Shown here: in pieces, positions 22,781-34,787 of the stretch | Position numbering within the stretch: position 1 is the stretch's first letter | Layout: every line of letters begins with the position of its first letter | Origin: Nyssa sinensis | Taxonomy: Eukaryota > Streptophyta > Magnoliopsida > Cornales > Nyssaceae | DNA: 64,000 nucleotides | Reading direction: 5' to 3' | Assembly: GCA_008638375.1 (NCBI GenBank) | Contig: CM018035.1 | Span: 1,291,501-1,355,500, forward strand | Translations under genes and position numbers: made by a program | The notes under the pieces: generated by a model | Databases searched by the model: none | The model's input: only the letters and a program-made list of their open reading frames with translations | What the model was told of the DNA's origin: nothing

Positions 22781-23200
22781 TTTGTGTGGGTAGATATGTT
22801 AATTTTGGAACTTTGATTGATAAGACTGCATTTATAAAATAAAATATTTTTTATCATTTTAAATAGAACTTAGTCCGAATAATAGTCAGAGGAATGCTAA
22901 CATCAGCATTTATCACACTTATTATCGACCAAAAAAATAACAACAATGATACTAATCGTATAGTGGCTCACTCTCAGCTCAGTGGGGTCAAGCTGCATTT
23001 AATACTCGTCATGTGTGAAAAACGTTTTATTTTGTTATTTATTTATTTATTTGTTTTATACAGTTTTGGACAAGCCAAGTGTTGTAGCCTTGTCGGATGC
23101 CGCCATGGAGAGGATCTTCAAGTTGTGGAGGGACAAGAGGGAAACAAAATATGAATTATCCATCTTGTAATCTAGCAGTAATTTTAGTTTAGTTATTAGC
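22781..23200. repeat. Direct repeat, right copy
   Basis: Partner of 21739-22110, with a ~30-bp insertion near 22838-22868 and an extended TTTA run near 23035-23055. Spacing between copies is about 1.04 kb. The ends do not show TG...CA or a primer-binding site, so the pair looks like a segmental duplication rather than LTRs. Confidence 0.88.
23066..23170 (+). other. Exon-like open frame, product not recognised
   Basis: After a pyrimidine-rich tract and tatacag (acceptor-like, 23057-23063), 34 codons stay open to a TAA at 23168. The peptide is charged and non-repetitive (contains SVVALSDAAMERIFKLWRDK). An internal ATG at 23105 has a strong plant context (gccgccATGG). The left repeat has the same text but with a one-base deletion before the ATG, and a potential donor (tatg|gtaaaa) after it. 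It may be a stray exon of an unidentified gene; I cannot assign a family. Confidence 0.35.
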
Positions 23201-24594
23201 CAATAGTTCTGTTATCTTAAAGTAACTTCAATGGTAAAATTCATCGTAATTATGTTAAAGTTAAATTATTTTTGGACATTTCTATTCAAATGTTAAAAAC
23301 TAATTTTTTATGTTTTTATTTTAAAAAATAACTTTAATCAAATTTGAGTTGTTGAATAAAAACGATCTGTGTCATTCAAATTATGTTAATTTACTAAAAA
23401 TCCTATTAAATTTGAAAGAAAATTTGACAAACTTAGGGTACATTTGTTTACATTTTTAAAACAAGATTTTTAATTTCAAAACGCGAGATACGCATTTCAC
23501 AAGATATTCATTTTAATTTTTTTTTAAATTTTTTAAAATTTAGATTATCATAAACAAATATATTTTCACAATTTTTAAAAAATTAATTACAAAATTTTTA
23601 AAAATAGTTTTCAAAAAATTATATCTGAATCACTATTAAAAGCGCACCCTAAATTTTGATCATTGAGATTTGCTTTTTTAAGTGACCGATTAAAATTTGA
23701 AAGATAACAATTCTAATAACTCTTGAATTAAACCAGCTTGTAATTGTGCCATTATAATCAATCTTTTGAGCTTTCTTGAGAACATTGTGAATATATTTTG
23801 AACTTGAGTGGCAAAGGAATACAAGAGCAGTCATGTTCAATTGGAATCTTAACCAGTTACAAATTTCCATTTGTTGTTTGTTAAAAATTGGTAAAAGTCA
23901 TTTTCATCAAGGTATGAGAACTTTAAAGGAAAGATTAATCCCTACTTTCTAACATTCACCTAAAACTTTGATTGATTTGGGCTTTTAGGGATAATTTGTT
24001 TTAACTTCTAACTTGAGACAAGTCAAAATCTGGCATGTCAATTCTGTGAAATTTTAGGAAAACAGAGATTGGGTATAGGGATTAAAGAGAGATAGATCAA
24101 GTGCATATTCTGTATTAGGTTTATTCTTTTGCAGCAACATCTTTGTTGTTGTGGTTATATACTACTCAATTTAAGCTTATTCTCAATGGGAGCCAAAGCT
24201 TGTACAATTTTTTTATTTTAATATTTAGGAATCACCCTCCTTAATTTTTTTATATTTTTTACAAAAATCGTCTTTATGTTTTAACTTTGTGTATTTTTAC
24301 TTTTCTAAAATTAAGGTCTAGGTCTGCTAGTGACCTCGGTAGCAACTATCAAGAGTTAAATGGGCATTAAATTACAGCAAGTTGCAACTTAATAGTTGGG
24401 AGCAGTCATATGACTCATGACATTCCATTTGATTTGGTAAATAGGAACAGCTTGTTATTCCGGGCTAAAAATGACAAAATGTTTCGCCTACATTATATTT
24501 TTAAATTATATAAATTTCTTTTAACATCGTCATATTATTTTAAATATTATTACATATATAAATCTATATATATATATATATTATGTGTGTACAA

Positions 24595-24628
<34 letters not shown>

Positions 24629-26108
24629 TTGTATATGTATTAATATTAGTTAATTAGTATTTAGGCGATGACGAGGTTGCAAAGATGGGACGGGGATGGG
24701 AGACATATAGTTGTGGATCCAAATCTTAAGTTTAGAGGAGGTAAAAATACAAAAGTTAGAATTTAAAAAGATTTTCTTGTAAAATTATGAAAAAAAATTG
24801 AGGAGACAATTCTTATATTATTTTAAAAGTTTATACAAAAAAAAAAAAAATTCAAAATTTTAAAACTTTGGGAGAGGCATTGTCCCAATCCTCAATAACC
24901 GCCTCAAGAAACATAGTAGATGGGACGAGATGAGAATGAAGAATGCTATTTTTAAAAGGGGCCTAGAGAAGGAAAGGGTGTTCCTACTCCGTTGCCTTTC
25001 ATAGTTCAAATCAAACAAAACAACAACTAAGAAGAGGTTCGAAAATGTCTATTTAATAAAAATTAAAGATAAATTGTGACAAAACTATCACTTAGATATG
25101 AATTACTTATTTTTATTAAAAAAAAAAAGGAACAAGAAAGAAAAAAAACTTAAGTGAAAAACCAATAACATATTTCACAATTATCTGTAACTTGTAGCTC
25201 AAAATCAAATAGCATCCCATAGTCTCCCAATTTTGGAAGGTGTGAGGAGAAATTAAAGAAACAAACAACCAATGACCAGTGTTACCTTTTCCCTTCTATC
25301 GTTTTCTTTCGCCTCTGTTATGGGTAAAGCCCTTTTTTGACTATTTGTACCAAAAAATAAATTTCATTTTCTAAAAAACCCAAGCTGTTAATGCACGTGC
25401 GTAGGGAGCTCCATTTTCTTGACTTTATCAAAATGGTGGACAGTGACGTGGCGATAATGGAGAATCCAAGAACTTACCCGACCTAATTGGATATGATTGG
25501 AGAACATTAAAAAAGCTTATTTTTGATTTGACTATTTCCCCTTTGCTTTGTGATTCCCACCTTCTCAATTATTGCCTCTCTTTTTCTGTAAACGGACCAT
25601 TCTTTATTCTAATAATTTCAAAGTAATAAATACAGAAGTTCTTGCTTTGCCGTAACATACACGTGTCTTTTTTACGCGTTCGTTGGGCTTCCACCGGTTG
25701 AAGTGACGTTATACGTTTACCTTGGACGCAATGCATTCCTAAATAACATGGTTTTGTCTTTTTTTTTTTGTCTTTTTCATAATATTCTTTTTTCTAAACT
25801 TTTAATCTAATTTTACATCTCCAATAATACCACATTAAATTATAAATAGTATTTTATATACATTATAAATATTTTATATATAATTTATTATTACATCATT
25901 TAAAATACAAAATTTGTTATAAAATTTTAAAACACGTAGTAATATTTTTTTTATACAACAAGTAAGGTGAGAATCTAACCACATGCCAATTACATGAAGT
26001 AGACACTATTAGCTTTGATTTGAGTTGTTTTATTTTTTACAAGTAATGTTGTGCATTCTAAATTTTTAAATCAAATTTTGCATTTTGAACTATATATTGA
26101 ACTAATTA
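23201..26108. other. Gene-free AT-rich region
   Basis: No coding frame with recognisable similarity. It contains a compound (TA)n/(CA)n microsatellite at about 24566-24630 and poly-A runs near 24840 and 25120. A patch at 25,390-25,740 with several ACGT cores (cacgtgcg, gtgacgtggc, acacgtgtc, gtgacgtt) shows no associated gene. Confidence 0.6.
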
Positions 26109-26480
26109 GGACTAGCTCAGTTAGTCACCATAATCTTCTTATTAAGAAGAGGTTATGGGTTCAAGTCTCGCTCCATTTATTACAAGATTGTGAGTATTAT
26201 TTATACCCAATCGAGGACTGAGCTGGTTTGTTGATCTAATGTCTATATTTTAAAGGCTCTTGAATCTAGTGGTTTAGTTGTTTATTAGATAATTGTGAGT
26301 ATTATTCATACCCGATCAAGGACTGAGCTGATTTATTAGTTCAGTGTCTGTATTTTAAAGGCTCCTGAATCTAGTGGTTTAGTTAATTGTAATATTGTAA
26401 TACCTATCACTTTAAAGGCTTTTGGATCTAATGGTTTAGTTGATTGTAATATTGTAATACTTATCACTTCTTTCAAAAAA
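26109..26480 (+). mobile_element. tRNA-derived SINE with internally duplicated body
   Basis: The head reads ggactagctcagttagtcac (A box) followed about 35 bp later by gggttcaagtctcgctcc (B box), as in a tRNA gene. The body is tandemly repeated: tgagtattatttataccc...gtggtttagtt occurs at about 26190-26278 and again at 26296-26385, then a shorter third 3' unit runs to a terminal A-run near 26475. Related to the older copy at 20812. Confidence 0.75.
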
Positions 26481-28570
26481 AATGATAATTATATATTAAT
26501 AAGTTATTAAAAAGTATGTCTGATACAACATAAATAGTTTTATATTACATTGTTTAAAATGAAAATTTTGGCACAAAAATATAAAACATTTAGTATTATT
26601 ATTATTATTTTTTATCTTTTTCTAAATTTGAACATTATAACATCGTATTTTGAATTGATTTTTTCTTAACATGATTTGTGGCATTTGCTTTGCGCTTTTG
26701 GCATTTTTTTTTTGTCTAAAATGTCTATAAAAGTATTTTTTGCAGTATATCGTCATCAAAAAATTTAAGATTTTGCATGTTATTTTCTAAAATATTGGTT
26801 CCTTTTTTATATATATTTCAGTCATGAAATTTTAATTTCCTCTTTGTATTATTAGAACATTTTCTCATTAAATTAAAGTTGAGGAATTAAGTTTAGTTTA
26901 TAATCATTGTTTGAATATAAATATTGGAATTATATACTGTTATATAATTAAATAAAAAACAATTGATTTTTTAATTAAGAATAAAAAATTTTAAAAATTG
27001 ATCGAAGTATGTTGACAGAATAGGTCAACGGTAATAAAAAAGATTTCCTTATTGTTAACATGTGTCTTCTCCTACATAGTGATTATTTTCTATCTTTGAA
27101 TATACATTCATAACTAGGAGTCTTGAGTCTGTTGGTCAACTAAGATTTAAGGCTTGTATAAAACTCCAAGGGTTGTGCCTCTCGACTTGCCTACTCGAAT
27201 TAACTGGTGTTCCAAAATTTCGTACTTCATTTTTAAGAAATCAAGTGCTTTAGCCAGTCGCCATTACACTAATCCCACAAAATCTATGTACCTAAACCTA
27301 GTTTCCTCAAATTTCCTAACCTCGAAGGGCGATTTAATTATAAAATTAATAAAATAATTATTTTAAACTTCACTTAAAAATAAAGTCCTAAATTTTATAT
27401 ACTATAGTAATCAAACTAGAAGTCTAAAATTAATAAAAGTCTAACTTTACAAAATGTTCAAATTTTATAGATCTATAGTATAATCAAATTATAAGTCTAA
27501 GTTTAATAAAAATCGAACATTATTAAAATGTCCATAAAGAATCTATAAAAAAAAACTTAATTTTATTAATAAAGTTTTATTCGTATTTTAATTTAGTCTT
27601 TTATTACTATCTATTTAGATAAAAAAAATGTTTATGAAAAACCTTTATTATTAGAGTTACATGTTGAAAACAGTTAAATTTTATATAACAAAAGTAAATA
27701 TAATATATATAATAAAATAAAAAAATTATATTAATATTTAAAATATCTTATTTAGAGTTGTTCCTTTTATAACTCTAGGCTTCCAATTGTCTAGAGCCCC
27801 TAATACCCTAAGGCCATGTTGTTTGTTTCATAGATTGAATAAAGATGGATTAGTTATCCCATTAACTAATAGTGATAAGATTAGTAATCACACTTCTTTT
27901 TTCTATTATTTTATCTATGCAATGGACTATTATTACTCTTGATATTATTAGTAATCATTTTTATTTTAATCATCGATTTCACAAGATCATGAAAATCAAT
28001 TTATTCAATATCTTTACCAAATCAACAAATTATTACACAATGACCTCACGAGGAGATGCCCTCTTCTATGATGTATGTTTATCTTACGAGCATCATTAAA
28101 GTATAAATAGTAATATTATCGATTAAACGTAAATTAAGATATTGTCGTTATCGATAAACAATAATTTTTTATTTTATCAAAATTTTAAATTTTCTTGCAT
28201 ATTATCTTCTAAAAATTTTATTCTTTTTTTAAATATAACAATCGTCAGATTTTCAATTCATTTCACATATTATTAGAACAAATTTTAATGAATTAAAATA
28301 GAGTTATTAATCTTAGTTCATACATCATATTTGATCATAATGATTACAATTATATCTTCATATACAAATTCAAGAAATTGATCCAAGTAATTTGATAGAG
28401 GAGGATAACAATAATATTTACGAAAAAAATAACTATTATTAAAGGTAAATATCCTTATTTCATTCCTTGCCATTATCTTGCTTATACATGGTATTAAATA
28501 AGATTCTTCTTAAAAATGAATACATTCCGGCAGAATTTAAAAATTAAGGTGCCAGCACTTTCCAAGTCAC
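26481..28570. other. Gene-free AT-rich region
   Basis: Very AT-rich, with no supported gene. A stretch at 27120-27310 is slightly less AT-rich and open in one frame, but has no family resemblance. The segment starting near 27808 (aaggccatgttgtttgtttcatag) resembles ends of plant MITE-like elements, but a matching right end was not fixed. Confidence 0.55.
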
Positions 28571-28933
28571 GGTATATATAAAGCTCAATAATAGCGAATT
28601 TACACTACGTAGCTGACGTGAGGGAGTGCCAGCTACGCCACTTTTGCTACTTTCTCGGATGCCCTCTCACCATTCACATAATTGTTCTTGACCTTGAATG
28701 CCCTCTCCATCCATCACGTGGCGTCGCTATCGGCTAAAGAAATGAGAACACCCATGTGTTCATTGTCACGTGGTAGAGACTTCAATTGAAAATGAAACGT
28801 CTCCATAGTGACACGTCATCCCTCGGCTGTATCCAGCTACGATTCAGATCTTGCCATGTTGAACTTGTCTCCTGCGTACTCTGTGATCTTTACCGTGTGG
28901 TTTTCTTTTTTCAGGGTTTCACATCCACGTCGT
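28571..28933. promoter_or_regulatory. Orphan G-box/ABRE cluster with a TATA box
   Basis: ACGT-core elements occur at 28606 (TACGTA), 28614 (TGACGTG), 28715 (CACGTGGCGTC), 28767 (CACGTGG), 28812 (CACGTC) and about 28927 (CCACGTCG). CACGTGGC is the classic ABA-response element bound by ABF/ABI5 bZIP factors. A TATATATA lies at 28573-28580, correctly placed for a minus-strand transcript starting near 28545. No coding exon is recognised on either side. The block is clearly less AT-rich than its surroundings. Confidence 0.5.
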
Positions 28934-30810
28934 TATCCGTCCGTACGATTTGAAGTTGTAACGGCTTCTGATCAGTTCTGAGTGGTCCTTGGCGTACGCC
29001 GGCACACAGACAGTCCTTTTTTCTTTTACCTGTTTTATTAATTACACGCTTTTAATTTTGTGCATTGATTGGCAACCTCCACCTCATGTCTTTCATATGT
29101 TTAGTTGTTGGGTGTATAACATCAAAAATATGTCCACGCAACCTCCACCTCAAGTCCATACATTGTTGTATATATACATATATTAACCATCGGATCCTCT
29201 ACTTGCCATGTATTTGGTTTAGTAAGGAGATAATTTTTTTTCCTAATAATTAATTTGAACGAGATAATTTAATGAGAGAAAAAAATAAGAGAGAGAAAGT
29301 TTGAATGATTAAAATCGTTTTTCTAATTTCTTGAAAAAATTAAAATAAAGATTTTTAAAGTGAAAAAATAAAGTATATTTAATGATATTTTTTCATTTCT
29401 CTTTTGAAAATTCAAATATTATTCTGTTCAATCTTAAATTTTCTTTTCTTTTTTTTTTAAAACTTTCAAACATAGTTTAAGTATTCGATCATAAGTTTAA
29501 AATTTAAGAATTATAAAAATTTAATACCGATTGATAATATTTTTAATAAATAATTAAATTTATTGATACAAATTTTTTACAGGTTATACAAAAAATTCAA
29601 TTATACGGACAAACCCTTAAACAATGTTGCGATTTAAAAAAAAACATTTACATAGTCAAATTGAGAGATTAAATTAAAATTAAAATAAAAATTAAATATT
29701 AAAAAAAATTAAATTTAAGAGTTCAAAATATAAAATTTAAAATATAGAAAAGTTCAATTAAAAAGTTGAGAGCCCTTCAATTTTTTGTCCGTTGAGAAAT
29801 TGCATTGAAACCTGCCCTTTTTTGCAAAAGTGAAAATGATATAATTCGTATTTGACTTTTGTGCCACATTATGTGTATTTTGCACTAACGAGGATGGACA
29901 AGAAATGCGCCTTGTATGGCGTATATATATATAAATAATTTGCAAAGGGACATATATGAATTGCACATCTAAAAGTAAAACAATGCCTCTTCTACGAAAG
30001 CGTTTGCGGCGGTGACTATTTAAGAAAAGAAGATGCATAAGCCACGCTTTCAAACACAAGGGGACTTGGTCTACATTTTACTGTATAAAATAAAAATATG
30101 TGAAGATAAAAATTGAAGAGTGTTAGGGACGTTTAAAGATGTTGCGTGTTCATCGTATATATAGGTTGTATTGTATAATTAATTTGTGTCCACAATTTAA
30201 TGCAATTTGAAAACTAATATACCAATCTATACCAACTTGGTGGTTAAGCTAACGAGGGGTCAGGATGCTATATCCAATCAATATCTTTCCAGAAGGTAAG
30301 GAATCGTTTTGTACTACATGTTTTTTTTTAAGTATTATTTATTCATAATATTTGATTTAAATAACCCTTTTTTTTGGTTCTTGAATAGACATGTAAATAA
30401 GTTACTTTACGTACTCATTAGAGATTTAACATTATACAATTATCTGTTGAAAATTTCACTGCACCCATGTTGGAGCAGAATCTTAGGTCACACCACGTGC
30501 TCTGGATGCTGAAGAGTAGGTCTCTTAATTATATACAAGGATAAAACCACGAAAAGAAATTAGAGGGTATTAGAAAATTTTTGAAAAAAAAATAGTCAAA
30601 ATTTTTGGTATAGCCAAAATTTTAAGGTGAAAAATGAGACAAATTATAAGTAAAGATTGGGTTGGGAAAAGAAAAAAGGGTATAGACTAGAATTTTGGAT
30701 AAGAAATGAGATAAATAAGAGTAAGAATTAGGTTAGACTAAAATTTTAAAAATTTTTACAGGTATAAAAATATTTCTTAGAATTTGAAGGGGGTTATAGT
30801 TTGGCGTCAC
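28934..30810. other. Gene-free region
   Basis: AT-rich from about 29220 onward. The open frames at 28989-29186 and 29754-30059 have no recognisable domain and the first lacks an ATG. Nothing else is supportable. Confidence 0.55.
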
Positions 30811-31110
30811 CTCCTTACTACTCAATCTTTTTTTCTTTTTTTTTTAATAACTGGGTATTTGGATAAGTTTGTGCGCACCCCGACTAATCCCGAAACCTTA
30901 AAATTAAGATTCAGCATCACTCCTTACTACTCATTCTTTTTTTTTTGATAATCGGGTATTCGAATCAATTTGCACGTATTTCGACTAATCCCGAAACCTT
31001 TAAAATTAAGGTTCAGACAAATTCATGGTGCCCCCAACAAAAACTCAAACTTAAAATTTTAAATTTTAATCCTTAAATCTTTATCGCTCAACTAGCCCTT
31101 TGGTGCTCCA
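30811..31110 (-). mobile_element. SINE 3' ends in tandem (minus strand)
   Basis: Read on minus, the block runs from a head near 31110 through gggattagtcgaaatacgtgc to ccgattatcaaaaaa, a layout typical of plant SINE tails. The same tail is repeated at 30811-30915 (cctccttactactca, poly-T, actgggtattnggat, ccccgactaatcccgaaacctt). Repeat period is about 107 bp. Confidence 0.6.
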
Positions 31111-31683
31111 AATCTTAATTATATAAAAATACGTAAATATGTATAAACACATATATGAGCATTATATATATATACACGTGGTTTGAGTAATGGTACATCG
31201 ATCATTATTATTTGGAAGAAAAAAATGATTTTAGTTTATATGTCCCCGTTACTAAAGAAGAACAATTGTGTGTGGCATTTCTAAATGCGACATCCTCCAA
31301 CTAAGCTTGCTATAGCTGTCTTTTTTCTAATATCAAAAAAATATTCCAATCATAATCATACATATAAAAAATGACATTGCCACTTTAGGTTAAAGAACCT
31401 AGTATAGCCTGTCGGATGATACATCCAAATGAAATTTATCAAACATCTTGAATTATAAAACTTTCATCCATATTTTCTTATATCGATTCTCCACTTTGAT
31501 ATACACCACATGATCAAAATATATATATATATATTTTTTTGAATTTTGGAAATGTTTTTGAGTAAGAATGATTTTTTTAAAAAAATAAAATGTAGAGAGA
31601 GAGAGAGAGAGAGTTGTGTGTTTGAAATAGAGTGAAAAAGAGAGAAAAAAAAATGTGAAAATAGATAGGAATCCTATTGATGC
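31111..31683. other. Gene-free region
   Basis: AT-rich with a (GA)n run near 31594-31613 and short TA runs. No gene seen. Confidence 0.6.
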
Positions 31684-31945
31684 GGCACATTTCACCGCAC
31701 ATGGTAGGCTCCTGTGCTAGGTATTGTCCGCTTTGCCCATGAGCTCACGGCTTTGTCCTTGTAAAAGGGCCTTCATAGGTGAGGATGTGCTGTCCTTCAA
31801 TTCAGTTTATTGACTTTATCATCGGAGCAGCTATCACCGGAGTCAACTCGGTGGCCTTCTGATCTCTTTCTTTGAGTGTTCGACAAACGTAGAAAAATGG
31901 AGCCCATTGATCGGAAAAGTGCAGCATCACCTACCATGCAATGTA
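31684..31945 (+). mobile_element. LTR-retrotransposon relic
   Basis: The first half contains ggtattgtccgctttgccca and ctcacggctttgtccttgt, wording common in plant LTRs. The second half (catcggagcagctatcaccggagtc ... ggagccca ... gtgcagcatcac) matches, in order, the reverse complement of 55775-55890. Both copies end gtgcagcatcac before the flanks diverge, which fits a shared LTR 3' end. Confidence 0.6.
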
Positions 31946-32416
31946 ATTTTTGTTTTTATTACTATTAATTTTTTAATCGTACTCCTCTTAGTGTAAAATT
32001 TTAACTTTCCTAAATTAGTATTGCTCCATTATTTAGAAAATACTTTTTAGATATATTATTGTCAAACTATATAATGTTCATTTAGATAATCATTTTTAGA
32101 GTGAAATATTAAAAATATTATTAATACTCTTCAATTATTAATTAGATAACATAGAAATGATTGAAACAATGCATTATTTAAATTTTTATATCAATGTAAG
32201 CACCGGTGGATTTGCGGGGTGGCCAGGGGAGCCACCGTCCTTCCAGAGATTTGCCAATTATTTTTTTACTAATACTTTATTATAATTTAAAAATTACCTA
32301 CTCTAAAATTTTAAATTAGCCATTGGATGTAAGGGTTCAAAGGTCAAAAGCCCATATTGATCAAAATTTGTAAGGTTTTATATAAAGTTGCATGATGCAA
32401 ATGATATGTTTGATAT

Positions 32417-32448
32417 TTACTTACATACATATACATATACACATACAC

Positions 32449-32505
<57 letters not shown>

Positions 32506-32509
32506 TATA
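32417..32509. repeat. (ACATAT)n minisatellite, about 90 bp
   Basis: Hexamer acatat/acatac repeats run almost unbroken. They read as a His-Ile repeat in one frame, which is an artefact of the hexamer and not a protein. Confidence 0.92.
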
Positions 32510-33669
32510 TATTCAGTTCATATTCTCCAAATATTTGTAAAATTCTGAATTCTTATACTCATCATCAATACGATGCTTCAAATATTTTAGGTAAGATTCT
32601 CCTAATTACGAATCTTTATACATGGATGATCAAAATAGTGATTTATATAGTCTTTGATTTCTATTAAAAGACCTAAAAACCTCTAAATTATAGAGGTACA
32701 AAGTGACTATTTCTCTAAGTTTGTTGTATTATTGGAAGAAATTTCAGTAAAAAAAAAGCATAAAAGCATATTCGCATTGTGGGTGAGATCATATCAATAT
32801 TGCTTTCAATTTTTATATTATTTGCCTTTTGGGGGTGAGTATATTGAGTAATTATAAATCATAATTAAAATTGAGCCCCATAGGCCCACAACAAAGCACC
32901 GGAAAACAGGCAATAATTTTGAAGAAAATAATAAGAAAGGAAAACCAAATAAATACAAGAAAATTCTTTTTTTTTTTTAGAATAACTTTGAAACTTTATA
33001 TTATTTAAATTTGGGCATAATTCATTTTCTATCATTTCCCTATTAATTAAATATTTTATAAAGATTAAAACTATTTTATTAAATACTCGAGAGTGCATAC
33101 CACCAAAGAATAGTGCATATTGCATTAGATGTAGGTACAAAGTTTATAGAATTCTTTGGAGCTGAAATTCAATTTAGTTTTATCTCAATTATTTGAAATT
33201 AATTTTATGATTTTTTTAATTATTTATTTTATTTAAGATTCTTAAGTTATGGTTGTTTAGTGATATACAATGATGAAATATGATAAGTTATATTCTATCT
33301 AATATTTAGATATTTATTTTTGATAAAATTAGATGTAATTTTATCCCATTTTGTATGGGATAAAATAATCCCACCACTCTGGGGTGAGATTGTTTTGTCT
33401 CATCCTTAGTGGGATTATAATTAAAATTAAAAACATTATTAATTATTTTCTTCTGCTAAGAAAACTAAGAGAAGGAAAAAATAAATTATTTGTCAAAACT
33501 GGCACTATTATCGTCACATGTTGATAGTTAATTAATTACCACATAATCATCGCTGCTCATAATAATCATGGACTATCCCAGTAACACTATTACTAATAAA
33601 TTTTTTATTCTCTGCTGTATTCATTTTTATTAATATTTGTAAAAAAAATAATAAGTTTGTTTAGCCATT

Positions 33670-33672
<3 letters not shown>

Positions 33673-33732
<60 letters not shown>
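33673..33732. repeat. (CT)n microsatellite, about 60 bp
   Basis: Thirty uninterrupted CT dinucleotides, the longest pure dinucleotide run in the window. It is likely highly length-variable. Confidence 0.95.
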
Positions 33733-33733
<1 letters not shown>

Positions 33734-34169
33734 ATAATAGTTGCATTTTTATTCTTCTGGATTTTCTACATATATTTGAAAAATATTTTCTTACAACATT
33801 AAAAAAAACATAATATAAGAATACAAAATTTTAAATTTTTTTTTTTTTTTATGAAAAAATAATATTGAAATTTTTTATTTGATACTTATCTAAATATAGA
33901 ATTAAAATATAACAGAATATGGGACCTTTTATTTCGGCATGTTTCAAGAATATTTAGTATGGTATAAAATTTTATTTCATATTATATCCAATCTTTTAAA
34001 ATTTTAATTGGTTACCCAAACAAGGTTTTAGGGTTTGTGTTTGTAAAAAAACTGATAAGATTTCATGCGGATTGTTAGCTATTCAAGGCAATTTTTCACA
34101 TTTGTTCGAGTTTGAAAGTAATTACGTAATGATATGATGTGAAATGCAACACGAAAGATTCATCTATGA

Positions 34170-34525
34170 TTGAGAATTCCGATAATACAATGACAATATC
34201 ACATAACAACATAATTATGGCGCAATTAGAAGCTTCTCAAATATGGACCTAAACAGACAGCTCGACGTAAGGTTGGGATCCCTAATAGTACAATGATGGT
34301 ATTATATAATAACCGAGGGGGAATAACCTCTCAAATATGAAACTTGGATAGACAACTCAACTCAACTTATGACTGTTTAAAAATAAATCTTAACCCAACC
34401 CAACCCAACCCAAAGACCTCCAATAGTACAATAATAATATTACATAACATAATGAATACACCATAAGAAGCCTCTTAGTACTAAAATTTTGGATAATCAA
34501 TCTAACCCAAGTTATGATTTGGTGA
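34170..34525. repeat. Three diverged units of about 100-140 bp
   Basis: Units start near 34177, 34278 and 34420 with (g/t)aata(a/g)tacaat(g/a), then atat(c/t)a(c/t)ata, (tctc)aaatatg, (c/g)gata, cagacaac/caatc and a closing acttatgac/agttatgat. An (AACCC)4 run at about 34392-34411 separates units 2 and 3. No coding frame. Confidence 0.7.
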
Positions 34526-34787
34526 AAATAATATTCACTTCTCCAAATGAAAAGAGCTAGACTTGTTCTTATAACTTTCCTTTGAAGAAGAACATGAGTG
34601 GACAAACCAAAATTTTTGCTTTAAATCTTTCATACCTCTCTCAAAATTTTGGTCCAATTAATCTTTTTTATTAAAATATTCTTCAAAATTTTTTTAGCCC
34701 CTCCAAAAAATAATTTCCTGTCTCCGCCCTCGCCCTGAAATTATAACATAAAAAAAATAACTTGAAAGATGAGAAATTTGTTATATA

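Larger units (their letters stand above)
31946..34169. other. Gene-free region with microsatellites
   Basis: No supported gene. It contains the (CATATA)n array (32417-32509), the (CT)n run (33673-33732) and poly-A/T tracts. A segment near 33240-33600 (gggataaaataatcccacc ... gggtgagat) has palindromic stretches but no definable element ends. Confidence 0.6.

Noticed and set aside
21739..23200. Interpretation of the direct repeats as a complete LTR retrotransposon
   Set aside because: The repeat edges lack TG...CA, no primer-binding site or polypurine tract was seen, and the interior holds only the triplicated unit.
23649..23870. 73-codon minus-strand open frame with mixed composition
   Set aside because: It looks superficially protein-like, but has no recognisable motif, no supporting promoter or splice context, and lies in AT-rich DNA.
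32392..32667. Open frame with a long His-Ile repeat
   Set aside because: It is produced by the (ACATAT)n hexamer array; no gene structure or domain surrounds it.
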